Made by a program: the position numbers and the translations under genes. Of a stretch of DNA of 49,854 bases, positions 10,301-18,302 are shown piece after piece (position 1 is the stretch's first letter; each line of letters opens with the position of its first letter). Source of the DNA: Shewanella sp. CG12_big_fil_rev_8_21_14_0_65_47_15. GTDB lineage: Bacteria; Pseudomonadota; Gammaproteobacteria; Enterobacterales; Shewanellaceae. The stretch covers positions 227,328-277,181 of the forward strand of contig NZ_PFGL01000063.1 in assembly GCF_002783505.1 (NCBI RefSeq), in the 5' to 3' direction. A model generated the notes under the pieces. That model did not search any database, was not told where the DNA came from, and saw only the letters and a program-made list of their open reading frames with translations.

Positions 10301-10364
10301 AGCAAGTGACTTTGCTGAAAAATATTTAAAGGCATCGGCCAAGCTTATTTCCCCTGTGGCCTAA
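7314..10364 (+). CDS. Membrane 5TM / PAS / GGDEF / EAL cyclic-di-GMP protein
   Basis: The 1016-residue product begins with five or more hydrophobic segments resembling the 5TMR-LYT sensor (about 1-190). Three PAS-like domains follow (roughly 205-320, 330-450, 455-575), then a GGDEF domain with intact GGDEF at 660-664. An RDAD inhibitory I-site lies five residues before it. The EAL domain has EAL at 788-790 plus DDFGTGYS and AEGVE motifs. Both diguanylate cyclase and phosphodiesterase sites therefore look competent. It should make or break c-di-GMP at the inner membrane in response to an unknown signal. I prefer the ATG at 7314; a GTG at 7260 would add 18 residues without a clear ribosome site. 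The gene stands alone 103 bases after glgA. Confidence 0.9.
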   Translation: MDTSILLPLVQNAALLLALVFLYDAIPKKHQRQYFLLWRLGIGFLIGGIGITIMSSPLIYQPGIIFDTRSVLLCVSGLFFGGLPTFIAMALTALYRIGIGGSGMWIGVGVIISSGLIGMIWRQYRKAYLADLSAKEIFSFAYLVHIVMLLWFFTLPLDIALPLLMTISLPVLTIYPIATWLLCRLLSRRFESERDEQIRLQDDFLFRSQFNVGNIGIAITDVDQKWIKVNPRLCQMLKYSEDELLHMTWKQLTHPEDIEADVVKFELMLAGKLDNYEMDKRFIAKDDSVVYTHMTVACKRVNNSVLLVIAGYLDVTAQTLADREVLASREQLELVLSSSDLGVWDWDIRRDSIERNARSADMLGCDIDMLNADSRQWMDAIAAEDRPKVLHSIEAHLRGETAQHRMEYRLNTLNRGVRWILDTGKVVSRDTNHNALRMCGTYTDITEAKLIEESLKLSALVYENSSEAMSVLDEKGVIITVNAAFTDITGYSESEVRGQHIRLLYCDLNGRDFYTSMNAEIREKGRWQGEMWQRRKGKEEYVIWLTINTINDKEGQPYRRVALFSDITDKKQNEHLIWKQANYDTLTGLPNRRMLLEYLGAEIRNSDRNRNHFALLFLDLDYFKEVNDTLGHAMGDLLLIETADRLKACVRDADVVARLGGDEFTIVLSAMADHKGIERVAENILRRIAEPYLLGEETAYISVSIGITLYPDDATSIEGLLKHADQAMYAAKDQGRNRFNYFTPSMQEYAKYRMRLIQDLRQAVLNKEFQLHFQPIVALETGAITKAEALIRWDHAERGSVSPAEFIPVAEDTGLIVEIGNWVFEQAARQSAAWRKELGVEIQISVNKSPIQFRDEGALLHNWLELLQDLDMTGAGVCVEITEGLLLDASMGVTEKLLAYRDAGVQVSLDDFGTGYSSLAYLKKFDIDYLKIDQSFTRNVDTDTNDQILCEAIIVMAHKLGMKVIAEGVETEAQRQVLLAAGCDFGQGYLFSKPLIASDFAEKYLKASAKLISPVA

Positions 10365-10514
10365 GTTTCGCCCCGACTTTAGATCGAGTTGGATAATTGC
10401 CTATAAAAGCGCCACGGATTTTGGTAGACTCCGCGGCCCTGCTTTTGGGACACTGCGTTTTCCTTACATTGATTTTACCCCTTAGATGTTTTGCCACTTA
10501 GCTAAAGAGTCTTT

Positions 10515-11927
10515 ATGAAATTTGAAACACTCGGTTTATCTTCCCCCATTTTGAATGCGATAACTGAGTGTGGCTATCTGCAACTCACTCAAGTACAAGA
10601 GAAAGTGATCCCGCTTGCCTTTGAAGGCAAAGATATTATGGCCTGTGCCCAAACGGGAACGGGTAAAACGGCATCTTTTGCTTTGCCCGTGCTTGAAAAG
10701 TTATCCGCGGAGAATATCGATAAACCCACACTGCGCGCGTTAGTGATGACACCCACCCGCGAACTTGCCATCCAAGTTTGTGAGAATATTCAGAAGTATA
10801 GCCAGTTCTTACCACTGAAAACCTTAGCGGTTTACGGCGGTGCGAATATGAATCCGCAGCGTAAAGGAGTGGAGCAGGGGGTGGATATTCTGGTGGCGAC
10901 CCCGGGGCGTTTGTTCGACATTATTGGGCAGTTTAATTTAGATTTATCGAGTGTCACGACGCTCGTTGTCGATGAAGCCGACCGTATGCTCGACTTAGGC
11001 TTTGTGCGCGACATTGAAAAGGTGAAGCGTTTAATCGCGCCATCGCACCAAACTATGTTGTTTTCAGCGACCTATAGCGATGCGGTTAAACAGCTCGCCG
11101 AGAAGATGCTCAATGAACCCCAGTGGGTCAATGTGGCCGAAAACACGACGGCATCGACCGTAGTGCAGGAAGTGTATCGGGTCGATAAACGCCGTAAAGC
11201 CGAATTGTTGTCAGAACTCGTTGGCCGTCATAACTGGCGCCAAGTACTCGTGTTTGCGAGCACCAAGGAGAGTGCCGAGTATTTATTGCAGGAATTAAAG
11301 CTCGATGGTATCGCCGCGGGCGTATTCCATGGGGATAAAACCCAAGGCGCTCGAAACCGTGTTTTGGAAGACTTTAAAGCGGGCAAACTGCGGGTATTAG
11401 TGGCCACCGATGTGGCGGCCCGTGGCCTCGATATTCAGGCCTTGCCCTTAGTGATTAACTTAGAGCTGCCCTTCCTTGCCGAAGATTATGTCCACCGCAT
11501 TGGCCGCACCGGCCGTGCTGGACTCTCGGGCCGAGCCATCTCTTTTGTCTCCCCCTCCGATGATGAGATGCTGGCCGAAATTGAAGCCTTGATTGGACAA
11601 ACACTGCCCGTCTCGGTAGCGCCCGGTTATGAAGAGGGGGCACCATTGCCAGGACGTTACCGCGAGGCGCCAGCATCGACGGCCAAGGTGACTAAGTGGA
11701 GCTATAAGGCCCCTAAGGATCGCGCTATTGGTAAGTCGAGCGGCAAGTCGCGTGAGAGCCAAGCGCAGCCGCGTCAAACGCCATCCCGAGCGGGAAAATA
11801 TGCTAAAGATAAATCGGCCCAAGGCGCTAATGCTCCGGCGGGGAATGGTTTTAATCAAGCCAAGCCAAAATCCCCCTCGGCAAATCGCTCGGGTTTTGGT
11901 GCATCCCGCGGTAATAAACCGAAATAA
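10515..11927 (+). CDS. rhlE: DEAD-box RNA helicase, RhlE type
   Basis: This 470-residue ATP-dependent RNA helicase has the full motif set: Q motif region (residues 1-30), AQTGTGKT, PTRELA, VVDEADRMLDLGF, SAT, and HRIGRTGRAG in the second RecA lobe. From about residue 385 the tail is low-complexity and rich in Lys, Arg, Ser, Gln and Pro, as in RhlE-family proteins, where it binds RNA. Such helicases remodel rRNA or mRNA and often matter at low temperature, which is known of the family and not shown here. The ribosome site is weak (AAGAG). Shewanella has several paralogues, so the symbol is a subfamily assignment. Confidence 0.88.
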   Translation: MKFETLGLSSPILNAITECGYLQLTQVQEKVIPLAFEGKDIMACAQTGTGKTASFALPVLEKLSAENIDKPTLRALVMTPTRELAIQVCENIQKYSQFLPLKTLAVYGGANMNPQRKGVEQGVDILVATPGRLFDIIGQFNLDLSSVTTLVVDEADRMLDLGFVRDIEKVKRLIAPSHQTMLFSATYSDAVKQLAEKMLNEPQWVNVAENTTASTVVQEVYRVDKRRKAELLSELVGRHNWRQVLVFASTKESAEYLLQELKLDGIAAGVFHGDKTQGARNRVLEDFKAGKLRVLVATDVAARGLDIQALPLVINLELPFLAEDYVHRIGRTGRAGLSGRAISFVSPSDDEMLAEIEALIGQTLPVSVAPGYEEGAPLPGRYREAPASTAKVTKWSYKAPKDRAIGKSSGKSRESQAQPRQTPSRAGKYAKDKSAQGANAPAGNGFNQAKPKSPSANRSGFGASRGNKPK

Positions 11928-11980
11928 CCCAGACTAGCCTAGTTATCGTCAACCTATTTTAGACCCAATTGAGTTTAGCC

Positions 11981-13078
11981 ATGATAGTGAAAGCCATTCC
12001 TACCAATATCATCACAGGTTTTTTAGGGGTTGGTAAAACCTCTTTAATCAAGCAATTACTGGCGACTAAACCCGAAAATGAGACCTGGGCTGTATTAGTC
12101 AATGAGTTTGGTGAGGTGGGGATTGACGCTGGCTTACTCAATAATAGCGATGCGGGGATCCAGATCCGTGAGGTTGCGGGGGGCTGTATGTGTTGCGCTG
12201 CGGGGGTGCCGACCCAAGTTGCCATTAATCAACTGATTGCTAGGACTAAACCCGATCGCTTGCTTATTGAACCCACGGGTCTGGGTCACCCCAATGAAAT
12301 CATTAAGGTATTATCAGCGCCCCACTATCAGAATGTGATTTCCCTACGCAGCACTTTATGCCTAGTCGATGCCAGAAAGGTGAGCGATCCCCGTTACAGC
12401 ACCCATACGAACTTTATCCAACAATTACAGGTAGCCGATGTGATTGTGGCCACTAAGGTGGATTTATATTCAGATGCAGAACCTGCGGAAAGTGGTGCAC
12501 TATTAACGGCATTGCAAGCCTATCTTAATGATTTACAACGTATTGATATTCCTGTTGTCAGCCATAGTTCGCAGCGGGATTTGCCTCTGGAGTTACGCGT
12601 TTTTTTGGAGCAACCACGGCGAGAGCGAGCATGGGCACTTAAGGCTAATGCTGTTTCCAAACCCCACAGTTTACTGCGTGTGACTGCCAATTCATTGGGT
12701 GAACAGGGGCTTTTTGCCGGGAATGTGAGCGAGCAGGTGCTCAGCTTTGACCCACGAGGAATTGCGCGCAAACAGAATCAAGGTGAAGGATGTTTTAGCT
12801 GTGGCTGGGTATTTGAACCTTCTCAAGAGTTTGATTTTGATAGGATAATGGCGTTTGTTCAAGATCAAACTAAGTCGACTGCTGCGGGAGCATCGCTACT
12901 GAGATTGAAAGCCGTGATGATCACCAGTGACGGTATTGCGGGCATTAATTGGATAGATAGGGAGTGTCATGTTGCCGAACTCGATGACACCTTAGACTCG
13001 AGATTAGAAATGATTGCGACCCAGGAGTTGGATTGGGATGATATCGAGCGGCAGTTAATGGCTTGTTTAGTCGTTTAA
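11981..13078 (+). CDS. CobW/COG0523-family GTPase (metal chaperone type)
   Basis: The product (365 residues) has a Walker A motif GFLGVGKT, a GGCMCC sequence matching the family's CxCC metal-binding motif, and an EPTGLGHP region. A CobW C-terminal domain with an additional CFSCGW pair of cysteines follows. COG0523 proteins insert or deliver metals such as zinc or cobalt using GTP; the metal here cannot be told from sequence. I chose the ATG at 11981, with a GAG seven bases upstream, over the TTG at 11969. No Zur box was recognised upstream. Its stop codon runs into an 18-bp tandem repeat shared with the convergent neighbour. Confidence 0.85.
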   Translation: MIVKAIPTNIITGFLGVGKTSLIKQLLATKPENETWAVLVNEFGEVGIDAGLLNNSDAGIQIREVAGGCMCCAAGVPTQVAINQLIARTKPDRLLIEPTGLGHPNEIIKVLSAPHYQNVISLRSTLCLVDARKVSDPRYSTHTNFIQQLQVADVIVATKVDLYSDAEPAESGALLTALQAYLNDLQRIDIPVVSHSSQRDLPLELRVFLEQPRRERAWALKANAVSKPHSLLRVTANSLGEQGLFAGNVSEQVLSFDPRGIARKQNQGEGCFSCGWVFEPSQEFDFDRIMAFVQDQTKSTAAGASLLRLKAVMITSDGIAGINWIDRECHVAELDDTLDSRLEMIATQELDWDDIERQLMACLVV

Positions 13079-13088
13079 TGGGGGCTTG

Positions 13089-13160
13089 CTTAGTCGCTAA
13101 TTAGAGCTTAGTCGTTAATTGGGGCTTAGACGTTAATTGGGACTTAGACGTTAATTGGGA
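13089..13160. repeat. Four-copy 18-bp tandem repeat between convergent genes
   Basis: Four contiguous 18-bp units occupy 13089-13106, 13107-13124, 13125-13142 and 13143-13160. The consensus is CTTAGWCGTTAATTGGGR. The last two units are identical and the first is the most diverged. A degenerate fifth copy at about 13066-13083 covers the end of the cobW-like gene. The last unit supplies the final codons and stop of the minus-strand solute-binding protein gene. The array probably arose by slippage or unequal exchange. Confidence 0.9.
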
Positions 13161-13912
13161 ATAGTCACGCGGTGGATTTTGCCAAGGTTGACAAGTTCGC
13201 CGCTTTGGATCATGTCCTCGAAGAAACGGTCGAATTGCTGCTTGAGCGGTGCAAATTGCGCTTGTTTAGGAAAAGCCATAAAACCATCCTGTATACCGAT
13301 AATGGGAACTATGGGGCCGATAGCCTGGGGGATTTTTATATTAGCTAGAGTCGCCTCGGTATTACGCACATTCGTGGCCAACAGATCGAGATCGCCGCGG
13401 GATAAACGTTCAATACCACTCTTGATATCGACAAATTCACTTATGGCAATTGACTGAGTTTGTTCATCAAATGATTCACCATAACTCCAGCCTTGCATCT
13501 TACCTATGCGCAGACCTTTGATACTCTGATAGTCACCATTCCAAGGGATAGCACTGGCATTACTGGCATAAAAAACAATCTCATCACGGTAGAAAGCTTT
13601 GGCTGAGAAGGTGAGTAGGTTCTGCCGCGCTTGATTGAGGTACGGCCCGATCAGAATATCTGCTTGGCCGCGTTCAACCATAGACTGGGCTCGGCGCCAA
13701 GGGGCGATTTCATAGTGAATCGTGACTTTTTGCTGCTTGGCGAAACGGTTCAATATGTCGACGCCAAGGCCGGTAAATTCGCCATTGGCTTGTTGTTCAA
13801 AGATTTGATTAAAGCGAGTGCCAACGGCAAGCAGATCCTCTGCCTGAACAGTACAGCAAAAACCACTGAGTGCCAAAAGGAGGACTTTGGAATGGATTTT
13901 GCTCAGTATCAT
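13151..13912 (-). CDS. Periplasmic solute-binding protein, family 3
   Basis: The product (253 residues) begins with a signal peptide (MILSKIHSKVLLLALSGFCC, then TVQA before ED), so it is exported. The rest matches the bacterial family 3 solute-binding fold, with GEFTGLGVDILNRFAKQQ near the start and GERL/GDLDLLATN-type elements later. There is no ABC permease or ATPase gene beside it, so it is an orphan binding protein of a kind common in Shewanella; the ligand is unknown. The start is set by an AAGGAG ribosome site four bases before the ATG at 13912; longer in-frame starts upstream lack one. The C-terminal codons lie inside a tandem repeat. Confidence 0.8.
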   Translation of the reverse strand: MILSKIHSKVLLLALSGFCCTVQAEDLLAVGTRFNQIFEQQANGEFTGLGVDILNRFAKQQKVTIHYEIAPWRRAQSMVERGQADILIGPYLNQARQNLLTFSAKAFYRDEIVFYASNASAIPWNGDYQSIKGLRIGKMQGWSYGESFDEQTQSIAISEFVDIKSGIERLSRGDLDLLATNVRNTEATLANIKIPQAIGPIVPIIGIQDGFMAFPKQAQFAPLKQQFDRFFEDMIQSGELVNLGKIHRVTIPN

Positions 13913-14230
13913 GGTGCTCCTTAGGGGATTTATCATTGTTAAATCAGTGGGATCCAAGGCTGAGAGGATAAACGTGCAAATTGTACACCTTTTTGACTAA
14001 TCATAGACATTATGGGGGCTAAGTATAATCGAGCAACTGTGTTTTATTTAACGAATAATACCGAATTAATTTCTTGTATTGCCTTGGTTATTCATCTTAA
14101 TACTCAATACGTTTCAATTTGTATCTTTGTCAGTGTTTAATCAATTAAGGCCGATGAAAGGGGATTCGAGTATGCTTAGCCTCGCATTGAACATTACGCC
14201 TATTTAGGCGGCTATTTGAGAATGGAGTTT
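13913..14230. other. Divergent intergenic region
   Basis: This AT-rich stretch separates the solute-binding protein (minus) from the DUF3087 gene (plus). A TATAAT lies at 14024-14029 but without a well-spaced -35 element. On the minus strand a TACAAT lies about 70 bases upstream of the solute-binding protein start. A short palindrome GCCTATTTAGGC at 14198-14209 would form a small hairpin in the DUF3087 leader. No gene is evident. Confidence 0.4.
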
Positions 14231-14752
14231 ATGAAGTTACAGCATGTTGATAAAAGCATTTACCGCAAAAATATGAACTTATTTATGCTGGTGTTGGTCC
14301 TTAGCCTGATACTGCTCTCGCTTTCCTTAGGGGCCGGGCTCATTGCGCTTTTCGGTGCGGCGAGTGCCCCCGGCGAGCCTACGGGAAATTTTCACTTAAA
14401 TTTGCTCGGGGTGATACTGGCGGTCATCCTCTGTAGTGCCATAGTGTTTCAACTTAAAGCAAAACCGTTTTTTACTGAAATTTACTACGTTTGGCAGTTA
14501 AAGCAGCTGCAGAATCGTATCTACCGCAAACTGAACAAAGTAAAGGCTTTAGCGGCTAAAAATGATGTTAATGCGCTGATTACTTTGCTGTTTTACTATA
14601 TGAGCTTAAGGCAAGTTTATCTCTTAGATGATAATACCTTAACCTTAGCCACACTGGAGCAAGCGTTAAACCAGTTGCAGACTCAAATTCAAGGACTGGG
14701 GTTAGCACTTAGTGCCGAACAATTCACCCCAGAGTTGCTGGACTCATTGTAA
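14231..14752 (+). CDS. DUF3087-family inner-membrane protein
   Basis: A 173-residue protein with two strong hydrophobic segments (about residues 17-45 and 60-78) followed by a soluble, helix-rich C-terminal half. The overall pattern and the N-terminal MKLQHVDKSIYRKN fit the DUF3087 family of gammaproteobacterial membrane proteins, whose function is unknown. The ATG at 14231 follows a GGAG with short spacing; an ATG at 14222 or TTG at 14216 are alternatives. It is convergent with the POT transporter and shares a terminator with it. Confidence 0.72.
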   Translation: MKLQHVDKSIYRKNMNLFMLVLVLSLILLSLSLGAGLIALFGAASAPGEPTGNFHLNLLGVILAVILCSAIVFQLKAKPFFTEIYYVWQLKQLQNRIYRKLNKVKALAAKNDVNALITLLFYYMSLRQVYLLDDNTLTLATLEQALNQLQTQIQGLGLALSAEQFTPELLDSL

Positions 14753-14765
14753 ATGGTGGAATAAA

Positions 14766-14791
14766 AAAGTGAGTATTTACATACTCACTTT
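14766..14791. terminator. Bidirectional terminator
   Basis: An 11-bp perfect stem (AAAGTGAGTAT / ATACTCACTTT) with a TTAC loop sits between convergent genes ending at 14752 and 14807. The run of A before it gives a U-tract on the minus strand, so termination should be strongest for the POT gene. Confidence 0.8.
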
Positions 14792-14806
14792 CAAATGTTG
14801 TTTGAG

Positions 14807-16351
14807 CTACTGAGCCGCTTGTTGCGCCTTTTGCAGTGTCAGTAACCACTTACCATAGAGATAAATCCCAACCGCTGAAAGAGTACCTATCGCCGCAATA
14901 ATGTACCAGGCCATGCCGATATTATGACTATGGTAGAGCAGTTGCGTTAGCTCATGGGCACTTTCCCCGGTATAGCTAACCAGAGTCGTAAAGGCTTCAC
15001 CCTGTGGGATGGCATCTACCTCTGTGCTACCCATGCCGCGCGCTAGCAATAAATCCCGTGAAAATAATTCCTTAGAGGCATAAATCTCATAGAGTTTAGG
15101 GCCAAAGTAGCCTTCTAATCCCCAGCCGATCCCTTGGGGTAACATCACAAATCCCAGGTACATGGCTTTTTTACCTTCGGGGGCGATATTGCCCATAAAT
15201 TCATTTTTCTTCGGACTTATCATCATTTCGCCGATGGAAAACATGGCAATCGCGAGCACGATAAACCAAGCCGCATGGAAAGCACCAATAAATACAAAGG
15301 CTAAAATACTCAGTAAGCAACCAATTAACATGGCCGTGGTGATGCGATATTTGGCGGTCAATGCGGCGATGATAAAGCAGCTGGTCATGATCAGACCCGC
15401 ATTGAGGTTGAGCATGCCCTCTGGCATGACCTTAGTGCCTTCGTTATTGAGGCCGAGCCAGAATTGCAGGATACCGTTACTGGTGCCTTCGCTGCCAAAA
15501 AGGGAGGTGACGATGACGCTGGTATCGACCCATTCGGAAATATGGATAGGCAGCACATCGAACAGGGCGTTGAACAGGAACCAGAAACCTGAAAACACCA
15601 GCATATAGTAGATCACTATTGGCTTTTTCAGCTCATGCCATGCATCACGCCACAGGGCTTCTTGCTTGACTTCCCCCGAGTTAATTAATTTATTACGTGC
15701 CAGTCGCTCGGCTTTACCGGGTTCTGTGTAAGTCAGTAAAAATAAGAAGTTAAGTGAGATAATCGCCGCGCAGGCGAAGAACACATTGTCCCAGGACAGC
15801 TGGCGCATATGTACGGCAACCAGCGGTCCTAAAAAGCCACCAATGTTCACTACTTGGTAAAAAATGCCCCAAGCCATAGAAGTATTATTGCGATTGGTCG
15901 ATAGCACTAAGGTGCCTTGAATGCCGGGTTTAAATATCCCAGTGCCTATGGCGAGGAGTAAAGAACCCGCGAGAAATCCCCAAAAACTGGGGAAAAATGC
16001 CATCACCAGATAGCCACAGATCTTAATGATGGTGGAGCCAAAGATAGTTTCTTTATAGCCGACTCTATCGGAAATACCGCCGGTAAATACCGGGACAAAA
16101 GTCTGCATAATCGCCCACAGCGAGATAATAATGCCGTAGTCACTGAGACTTATTCCTAAACCGCCCGCCGATTCGGGGGCTTTGGCATATAGACCCGCAC
16201 TCGCCTTAACACCGTAGTAGGCGATACGTTCGACCAGCTCCATGCCGCCAACAAGCCAAAAAATGTAGCTTAAGCTTGTGATCGAGGCCCACATGCCGAG
16301 CTGTTTAACTTCCCGCAGATCGTTTTCTGCATTTGGACTATTTTGACTCAT
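14807..16351 (-). CDS. POT/PTR-type major facilitator (peptide transporter family)
   Basis: This 514-residue protein has about 12-14 hydrophobic helices. Near the N terminus it carries ELVERIAYYG, equivalent to the ExxER signature of proton-coupled oligopeptide transporters. GGISDRVGYKETI follows in the first cytoplasmic loop, then GTGIFKPGIQGTL, which corresponds to the PTR2 family motif. It probably imports a small solute, typically di- or tripeptides, with protons across the inner membrane; the substrate cannot be determined here. The ATG has a strong GGGAAGGAC ribosome site. The gene is monocistronic and divergent from the MATE exporter. Confidence 0.82.
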   Translation of the reverse strand: MSQNSPNAENDLREVKQLGMWASITSLSYIFWLVGGMELVERIAYYGVKASAGLYAKAPESAGGLGISLSDYGIIISLWAIMQTFVPVFTGGISDRVGYKETIFGSTIIKICGYLVMAFFPSFWGFLAGSLLLAIGTGIFKPGIQGTLVLSTNRNNTSMAWGIFYQVVNIGGFLGPLVAVHMRQLSWDNVFFACAAIISLNFLFLLTYTEPGKAERLARNKLINSGEVKQEALWRDAWHELKKPIVIYYMLVFSGFWFLFNALFDVLPIHISEWVDTSVIVTSLFGSEGTSNGILQFWLGLNNEGTKVMPEGMLNLNAGLIMTSCFIIAALTAKYRITTAMLIGCLLSILAFVFIGAFHAAWFIVLAIAMFSIGEMMISPKKNEFMGNIAPEGKKAMYLGFVMLPQGIGWGLEGYFGPKLYEIYASKELFSRDLLLARGMGSTEVDAIPQGEAFTTLVSYTGESAHELTQLLYHSHNIGMAWYIIAAIGTLSAVGIYLYGKWLLTLQKAQQAAQ

Positions 16352-16750
16352 GTCCTTCCCTTTATTATTGTTATCAAATTAAATTGTCTATAACTCATTT
16401 TTTATCAATATGTTAGCTGTTGAAGTTTCATTGTTTTACTTAAGGCATAAAACCCAATTTGAGTTATTTAAGCCAACACTTTACCTAATTCATGATTAAA
16501 TACCAAAAAAGTAGCGAAAAATGATGAGTTGCCCCAGAACTGTTGCCAAGTGGTGCTGCGATTGTCACTGGGCTGAAATGAAACTGTTCTCTATATAACT
16601 TATTGTGATTATTATGTTTTGCTCTAAATTAAATCGTATCTTCCGGTTTTGTTTTATGGCGAAATTTAGGTACAATCCGTTGCCGCATTTTTGTTCATTG
16701 CTATTTTTTAGATCCGATGCGCGCCTCCTTAATCTTTGTGAGACACGGTA
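16352..16750. other. Divergent promoter region (399 bp)
   Basis: AT-rich DNA between the POT transporter and the MATE exporter. Apart from the plus-strand promoter candidate at 16649-16676 I see no gene, strong hairpin or recognisable operator. It should hold the promoter of the POT gene on the minus strand. Confidence 0.5.
16649..16676 (+). promoter_or_regulatory. Candidate sigma-70 promoter for MATE exporter
   Basis: TTGTTT at 16649-16654 and TACAAT at 16671-16676 are separated by 16 bases, about 75 bases upstream of the MATE start. The spacing and the -10 are good; the -35 matches moderately. Confidence 0.45.
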
Positions 16751-18127
16751 ATGACAGCACTATCCCAGACACCAACAAATCAGCATTTGCTCAAGGAGCC
16801 GATTGCCAAGCTTTTTTGGCGTTATACCATACCCACCATTGCCTCTATGTTGGTGACGGGTGTCTATGTGACGATTGATGGTATCTTCGTTGGGCATTAT
16901 TTGGGTGAAACTGGACTCGCTGGTATGATGCTAGCTTATCCAGTGGGCGCGATTTTATATGCCATTGGCGCCATGATTGGCATGGGCAGTGCGGCATTAG
17001 TGTCGATCAATCTTGGCCAAGGCAATGTGGCTAAGGCGCGTAAGCTCCTCGGTAATGCCTTTAGCCTATGTTTACTGGCGGGCGGACTTTTTGCCCTTAT
17101 TGGTGGTGTATTTTCCCGGGATATTTTAATCGCCTTAGGTGCAGAAGGGGAGATCCTTGAGAATGCCAACGAATACCTATTTTGGTATTTCGCCCTGTGT
17201 CATTTCCCCATTATTTCCATGACCTTTACGACGTTACTGCGTAATGACGGTCGGCCTTCTATGGTGACCTTTGTGCTGATCTTAGGCGGAGTGCTTAACA
17301 CTTGCTTAGATTGGCTCTTTATTGTTGTGTTTCCCTTTGGTTTGGCGGGGGCCGCCATTGCGACCATGTTGTCCCAGGCCGTGACTGGGCTTTTGTGTCT
17401 GCAGCACTTTTTTGGCCCGCGTACCCAGCTTAAGATCAACCTTGAGCAGATGAAGCTCAAGCTCGACAATTGCTTGAATATCGCCCGCGTGGGGCTTCCC
17501 AGCTTTTTGATGAACCTCTATCTGTCGATAGTGTTAACCCTGCATAACACGGCTTTTTTGTGGGTTGGCGGACCTCTACATATTGCCGCATACGGCGTAG
17601 TAAGTTACACCGAAGCGTTTTTCTATTTGATTTTTGAGGGCATCGCCCTCGGTACTCAACCCATTTACAGTTTTAATGCGGGGGCAGGGCGCTTTGACCG
17701 GGTAAAACAGGCGCGCAATATTGCCTTTGGCATGACGCTACTCACCGCGGTGTTAGGATTATTGCTGATCTATTCTCGCCCCGAGTGGTTAGTGTATTTG
17801 TTTGCCGGTGATAATCCGAATTTAACGCCGGTGGCGATTGAAGGCATGCGTTGGTATTTCTGGGGCTTACCTATGGAAGGCTTGATCTTAGTCGGCGCCA
17901 GTTTCTTTCAGGCAATTAATTGCTCTCGGCAGGCCTCGATTCTGACGGGTGCGAAACTTATCCTGATTGCCGCAATCATTTACTGTTTTGCTTGGGCATT
18001 TGGAGTGGTTGGCGTGTGGATATCACTGGCGACCTGTAGCACGATTCTCACCTTCTGGATGTTTATCGCCATGGGACGGGTCGAGTCGCGTTTACTGTTA
18101 CCTTCGACTAGACCCGCTCAGAGTTAG
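16751..18127 (+). CDS. MATE-family multidrug efflux transporter
   Basis: A 458-residue inner-membrane protein with about 12 hydrophobic helices in two repeated halves, typical of MATE exporters driven by sodium or protons. The N-terminal KLFWRYTIPTIASMLVTGVY region and the IDGIFVGHYLGETGLAGM segment are characteristic of the MepA/NorM branch. It is likely to export toxic cationic compounds, but the substrate is unknown. The ribosome site (GAG, 8 bases upstream) is weak. It is monocistronic, and no adjacent regulator gene is present. Confidence 0.85.
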   Translation: MTALSQTPTNQHLLKEPIAKLFWRYTIPTIASMLVTGVYVTIDGIFVGHYLGETGLAGMMLAYPVGAILYAIGAMIGMGSAALVSINLGQGNVAKARKLLGNAFSLCLLAGGLFALIGGVFSRDILIALGAEGEILENANEYLFWYFALCHFPIISMTFTTLLRNDGRPSMVTFVLILGGVLNTCLDWLFIVVFPFGLAGAAIATMLSQAVTGLLCLQHFFGPRTQLKINLEQMKLKLDNCLNIARVGLPSFLMNLYLSIVLTLHNTAFLWVGGPLHIAAYGVVSYTEAFFYLIFEGIALGTQPIYSFNAGAGRFDRVKQARNIAFGMTLLTAVLGLLLIYSRPEWLVYLFAGDNPNLTPVAIEGMRWYFWGLPMEGLILVGASFFQAINCSRQASILTGAKLILIAAIIYCFAWAFGVVGVWISLATCSTILTFWMFIAMGRVESRLLLPSTRPAQS

Positions 18128-18302
18128 CCTAATTTTCCAAATGGGGATTGCTTTTATTTAAACGCTATTGCTAAGTGCTACTGCGAATATTTGGCGATGT
18201 GTGTGTATCTTTTGCGGCAAATATGACTTAGGGCTAGCGTGGGATGATGCGCTCTGATACATTTCGCTGGTTTTAGTCATTTATGTTTTTAATGAGGCCC
18301 CT

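Noticed and set aside
11455..11858. Opposite-strand ORFs inside the helicase gene
   Set aside because: They lie fully inside a gene with clear motifs and have Arg/Pro-rich, low-information translations.
13151..13912. ABC transporter operon around the solute-binding protein
   Set aside because: The neighbours are a GTPase and a DUF3087 gene; no permease or ATPase subunit is present.
16352..16750. Riboswitch or small RNA in the POT/MATE gap
   Set aside because: No strong stem or known riboswitch motif is visible, only AT-rich DNA with a promoter candidate.
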